Notes under the pieces: generated by a model
What the model was told of the DNA's origin: nothing
Seen by the model: only the letters and a program-made list of their open reading frames with translations
Databases searched by the model: none
In this document: positions 45,504-49,317 of the stretch, one piece after another
How the letters are laid out: each line of letters starts with the position of its first letter
How positions within the stretch are numbered: position 1 is the first letter of the stretch
Program-made: the position numbers and the translations under genes
Assembly: GCA_902604265.1 (NCBI GenBank)
Contig: CACKXX010000003.1
Coordinates: forward strand, 1-49,317
From: an uncultured Pelagibacteraceae bacterium
GTDB taxonomy: Bacteria > Pseudomonadota > Alphaproteobacteria > Pelagibacterales > Pelagibacteraceae
DNA: 49,317 nt
Reading direction: 5' to 3'

Positions 45504-48236
45504 TTATAAATTTCCATGTCTGTCACATTTATCTTTAAATATTTTCCAACAAACGCTACATTTTTTTCCTTCAGCTTTGTTTGTCTCAACAATAACTTCT
45601 TCCTCATCGTTTTTTTTAATTTTATCTACATCTGCTCCTGATGTAATGCATAGCTCAGAAAAATCAGTTCCTTTAGATAATTTAATTAGTTTATCATTTA
45701 AATGTATTTTTAAATTTGCCTCTAAACTTGAACCAATTTCTTTAGATGCTCTTTTTAACTCTATACTAATATTACATTTATCTCTTATTTTAATAAGCTC
45801 TGTCCATTTAATATTTAAATTAGGATTATTCCAGTTTGATGGGATTACTGGAAATTTTTCTAGATGAATGCTTCCTTTTTCTTGAATTCTCAAAAGTGAA
45901 TAAATTTCTTCAGTAGTAAATGATAACACTGGTGCAAACCATTTTAATAATATTTCAAGAACGATATTTAAAAACGCTATAGTTGAAATTCTTTTTTTAC
46001 TCTCTAGAGAATCACAATATAAAATATCTTTTCTTATATCAAAATAAAAAGCTGATAAATCAGATGTACAAAAATTTATTATTTCCTTATAGATAGTATG
46101 AAAATTATATTTTTCAAAATTTTTTTCAAATAAAATGTTAAGATTATAAATTTTATGCAACATATACTGTTCTAACTCTGGAAAATTATTTATATTAATT
46201 TTTTCAAGATCAACTTTTTCAAATTTGTCATTTAAATTTCCAAGGATATATCTAAAAGTGTTTCTAATTTTTCTGTAAGATTCTGCATGCTGTTCTAAAA
46301 TTGAATAATCTATTCTTAAATCCTCAGCATAATCAGAAGCCGCAACCCAAATCCTTAGAATATCAGCTCCATACTTTTTTAAAATATCTTCTGGTGCAAT
46401 AATATTCCCAAGAGATTTTGACATTTTTAAACCTTTTCCATCTACAACAAATCCGTGGGACAATATAGATTCAAACGGAGCCCTACCTCTCGTTCCACAA
46501 GACTCTAATAATGATGAATGAAACCATCCTCTGTGTTGATCTGAACCCTCAAGATACATGGAGGCAGGCCATTTTAAATCTTCTCTTTTTTCAAGAACAT
46601 AAGCATGAGTAGAGCCACTATCAAACCAAACCTCAACAATATCAGTCATTTTTTCATAATCCTCAATTTTATATTTTTTGCCTAAAAATCTTTGAGCATC
46701 TCCTTCAAACCAACAGTCGGCTCCCTCTTTCTCAAATATATTTGCAATATTTTCAGTAACTTCTTCATCGACTAAAACTTCATTTGATTTTTTTGACATA
46801 AAAACTGGAATAGGAACTCCCCACACTCGTTGTCTTGAAACACACCAATCAGGTCTTAGTTCAATCATCGACCTTAGTCTTTCTTTTCCTTTATTTGGAT
46901 AAAAATTAGTTTCATCAATAGATTTTAAAGCTTTCTTTCTCAATCCATGACTTTCCATCGAAATAAACCATTGAGGTGTAGCTCTATGAACCAAGGGTGC
47001 TTTTGAACGCCAAGAATGAGGATAGGAATGAATTAATTCCCCGCTAGATAATAAATTTTTTTGTTCTTTTAGTTTTTCTATAACTACTTTGTTAGCCTTA
47101 AAAATATGTATACCTTCAAAAGTTGGAACATGTTTTGTGTATTTTCCATCATCATCTACAGTTTCTTCTGCTTTTATATTATTTTTTAAACACAAATTAA
47201 AATCATCAGGACCATGACTAGGTGCACAGTGGACGATTCCCGACCCTTGTTCTGTCGTAACAAAATTTGCACTTAACATTGGAATATCATAATCAAATCC
47301 AATTTTTGAAAATGGATGAGTACAGATTGTTCCTTGAAATTCTTTTCCTGAAAAGTTTAAAACTTTTGTAAACTTTTTGATATTACAATCCTCTATTAAA
47401 GATTTTAACAAATCTTCTGCTACTACTATTTGTTTATCTTTAAAATCTGATTGATCTTCTATTTTAATAATTACATATTTTAAATTTTCATTGTAAGCCA
47501 AAGCTCTATTGGCAGGAATGGTCCATGGAGTTGTTGTCCAAATTATAATTTGGGTATTCAAAAGTTTCTCATTTTTTGATTTTTTAATATTAAATGCTGC
47601 ATAAATTGTATCAGACTTATGATCCATGTATTCAACTTCTGCATCTGCCAATGCTGTCTTTTCTACAGTGGACCAAAGAACAGGTTTATATCCTCGATAA
47701 AGACTTCCTTCTTTTAAAAATTTACCAAGCTCTCTAACTATCTGGGCTTCGGCATCAAAGCTCATTGTAGAATAATAATTTTCCCAGTCACCTACTACCC
47801 CAAGTCTTTTAAATTGCTTTTTATGTACCTCGATCCATTCCTTTGCAAAATCTCTACATTCTTTTCTAAATTCGTTTATTGGAACTTCGTTTTTATTCTT
47901 TTTATTTTTTTTATATTGTTCCTCAATTTTCCACTCAATCGGTAAACCATGACAATCCCAACCTGGCACATAAACAGAATCTTCTCCTTTCATTTGATGA
48001 AACTTTACTATTACATCTTTAAGGATTTTATTAAGTGCTGTTCCCATGTGTATGTCTCCATTGGCATATGGGGGACCATCATGAAGAATAAATTTTTTTT
48101 TTCCTTTACTAGTTGATCGTAACTTTTTATATAAATCAATTTTATCCCAGTAATCAATTATTCCAGGTTCTTTATTTTGTAAATTTGCTTTCATTGAAAA
48201 AGCAGTTTTGGGTAGATTGATATTGCTTTTGCTCAT
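45504..48236 (-). CDS. ileS: Isoleucyl-tRNA synthetase
   Basis: HDGPPYANGDIHMGTALNKILKD, GWDCHGLPIEWKIEE, SDQHRGWFHSSLL, KMSKSLGNIIAPEDILKKYGADILRIWVAASDY. Confidence 0.98.
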   Translation of the reverse strand: MSKSNINLPKTAFSMKANLQNKEPGIIDYWDKIDLYKKLRSTSKGKKKFILHDGPPYANGDIHMGTALNKILKDVIVKFHQMKGEDSVYVPGWDCHGLPIEWKIEEQYKKNKKNKNEVPINEFRKECRDFAKEWIEVHKKQFKRLGVVGDWENYYSTMSFDAEAQIVRELGKFLKEGSLYRGYKPVLWSTVEKTALADAEVEYMDHKSDTIYAAFNIKKSKNEKLLNTQIIIWTTTPWTIPANRALAYNENLKYVIIKIEDQSDFKDKQIVVAEDLLKSLIEDCNIKKFTKVLNFSGKEFQGTICTHPFSKIGFDYDIPMLSANFVTTEQGSGIVHCAPSHGPDDFNLCLKNNIKAEETVDDDGKYTKHVPTFEGIHIFKANKVVIEKLKEQKNLLSSGELIHSYPHSWRSKAPLVHRATPQWFISMESHGLRKKALKSIDETNFYPNKGKERLRSMIELRPDWCVSRQRVWGVPIPVFMSKKSNEVLVDEEVTENIANIFEKEGADCWFEGDAQRFLGKKYKIEDYEKMTDIVEVWFDSGSTHAYVLEKREDLKWPASMYLEGSDQHRGWFHSSLLESCGTRGRAPFESILSHGFVVDGKGLKMSKSLGNIIAPEDILKKYGADILRIWVAASDYAEDLRIDYSILEQHAESYRKIRNTFRYILGNLNDKFEKVDLEKININNFPELEQYMLHKIYNLNILFEKNFEKYNFHTIYKEIINFCTSDLSAFYFDIRKDILYCDSLESKKRISTIAFLNIVLEILLKWFAPVLSFTTEEIYSLLRIQEKGSIHLEKFPVIPSNWNNPNLNIKWTELIKIRDKCNISIELKRASKEIGSSLEANLKIHLNDKLIKLSKGTDFSELCITSGADVDKIKKNDEEEVIVETNKAEGKKCSVCWKIFKDKCDRHGNL

Positions 48237-48240
48237 TATT

Positions 48241-49176
48241 TTAGTTTAATTTTTTTTTTGCTTTTCTGATGTCTAAATTAATTTGTTTTTTTAATTGGTT
48301 TATATTTTTAAATCTCTTTTCTTTTCTTATAAAGTCTATGAACTCAATAGTTAAGCTCTTATTATAAAGATTCCTTGAAAAATTAAATATATGAACCTCT
48401 AAAAGTATTTCTTTTTGATTAAAAGTTGGCCTATAACCTAAATTTGCAATTCCTTTAAGTAATTTTTTATTTTTATTTATTAAAATATTTACTGCATATA
48501 CTCCAGGTTTTGCAATTACATAATCATTTAATTTAATATTGCATGTTGGGAATCCAATTTTTCGACCCATTTTTCTTCCTACAATTACCTTTCCATTTAT
48601 AGACCAGTTTCTATTTAAATATCTATTAACAATATTAATTTTTCCATTAGATATTAATTTTCTAATCAATGTTGATGAAATAATTTTAGTTTTTTTCTTT
48701 AGTGGCCTGGGATTAATTATTTTAAAATTATATTTTTTTTCAAAAAATTTTAATTTATTTACATTTCCTTCTCTTTTATTGCCAAACCTAAAGTTATTAC
48801 TAACAAATATATATTTTGGCCTTAGTTTCTTGGATAAAATATTATCTATAAATTTTATGTAATTAATTTTGGAAAATTTTTTATCGAATTTTTTAATTAC
48901 AACAAAATCTATTTTAAATTTTTCAAAGGAATTTATTTTTTGATTTAGATTAGAAATTTTAAAGTTTTTTAATTTTTTATTAAAAAACATTTTGGGTATA
49001 GGATCAAAAGTTAATACACCAATTTTTATTTTATATTTTTTTTTAAATTTTTTTGCAAAATTAAATAGCTTTTGATGCCCAATATGCAAACCATCAAAAT
49101 TGCCAATTAATAAAATTGAATTTTTATGATTTTTGGAAATAGAAAAATTTTTATATAACTTCAATTTTTTTACCAT
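48241..49176 (-). CDS. ribF: Bifunctional riboflavin kinase / FAD synthetase
   Basis: LIGNFDGLHIGHQKLFNFA, STLIRKLISNGKINIVNRYLNRNWSINGKVIVGRKMGRKIGFPTCNI, KPGVYAVNI, EVHIFNF. Confidence 0.95.
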   Translation of the reverse strand: MVKKLKLYKNFSISKNHKNSILLIGNFDGLHIGHQKLFNFAKKFKKKYKIKIGVLTFDPIPKMFFNKKLKNFKISNLNQKINSFEKFKIDFVVIKKFDKKFSKINYIKFIDNILSKKLRPKYIFVSNNFRFGNKREGNVNKLKFFEKKYNFKIINPRPLKKKTKIISSTLIRKLISNGKINIVNRYLNRNWSINGKVIVGRKMGRKIGFPTCNIKLNDYVIAKPGVYAVNILINKNKKLLKGIANLGYRPTFNQKEILLEVHIFNFSRNLYNKSLTIEFIDFIRKEKRFKNINQLKKQINLDIRKAKKKLN

Positions 49177-49317
49177 TTTAATTTTGATTGTGTGTAATCA
49201 ACTTTAGTGTTGTATTTTTTCATAATTTTTTCAAAATTTTCACTTTCTACTTCTTGTCTATGAATTCCATTTGTAATTAATAAGCTTGAAAAATTTTGAT
49301 TATTTGCTCCTTTAATG
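49170..49317 (-). CDS. C-terminal end of a gene upstream of ribF, probably a HAD-superfamily class IIA hydrolase (TIGR01459-like); truncated by the window
   Basis: My minus-strand translation ...IKGANNQNFSSLLITNGIHRQEVESENFEKIMKKYNTKVDYTQSKLKW*; ITNGIH resembles the family C-terminus; overlaps the ribF start by 7 nt. Confidence 0.6.
   Translation of the reverse strand, partial: IKGANNQNFSSLLITNGIHRQEVESENFEKIMKKYNTKVDYTQSKLKW

Noticed and set aside
1-49317. Looked for CRISPR arrays, IS ends, integrases, toxin-antitoxin pairs, restriction endonucleases and rRNA
   Set aside because: None seen. The DNA methyltransferase is CcrM-like with no adjacent restriction gene, so it is not called as a restriction-modification system.

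Overview
AT-rich, very compact window (roughly 29-30% GC by eye) that reads as an alphaproteobacterium of the SAR11/Pelagibacterales type. Support comes from split F0 ATP synthase genes with b and b', CcrM, DUF2093/DUF3035 genes, near-zero intergenic spacing and extreme A/T codon bias. Content: cytochrome bc1 (petB partial, petA), trmL-hemF-greA, cca with an upstream tRNA-Gln(TTG), ispE and a TPR protein, a family-4-like uracil-DNA glycosylase, rnhB, a CcrM-type GANTC methyltransferase, an FAD monooxygenase and mutY. A long same-strand run follows: dciA-like, dsbA-like, smc, atpI-B-E-F'-F, crtI-crtB-crtY-blh (retinal synthesis), ispH, thrB, rnhA. Then come a DUF4346-like gene, thrC, ctaB and an aa3 cytochrome c oxidase operon, a stand-alone CoxIII-like gene next to SCO1, a Kdo/lipid A block (msbA-waaA-lpxK-lpxL), purD, rsmD, a short pgi, lspA, ileS and ribF. 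I saw no CRISPR array, IS element, prophage or rRNA. The observations I rate highest are: (1) an SMC of only 798 aa with both ATPase half-heads but no recognisable hinge; (2) a UDG that has lost three of four Fe-S cysteines while MutY in the same window keeps all of its own; (3) a ccrM promoter with a GANTC site overlapping its -10 and a 10-bp inverted repeat covering the start codon; (4) F0 ATP synthase genes running into the retinal pathway; (5) a tRNA-Gln whose CCA end lies 3 nt from the start codon of the CCA-adding enzyme. No search was run, so all family names come from motif recognition.
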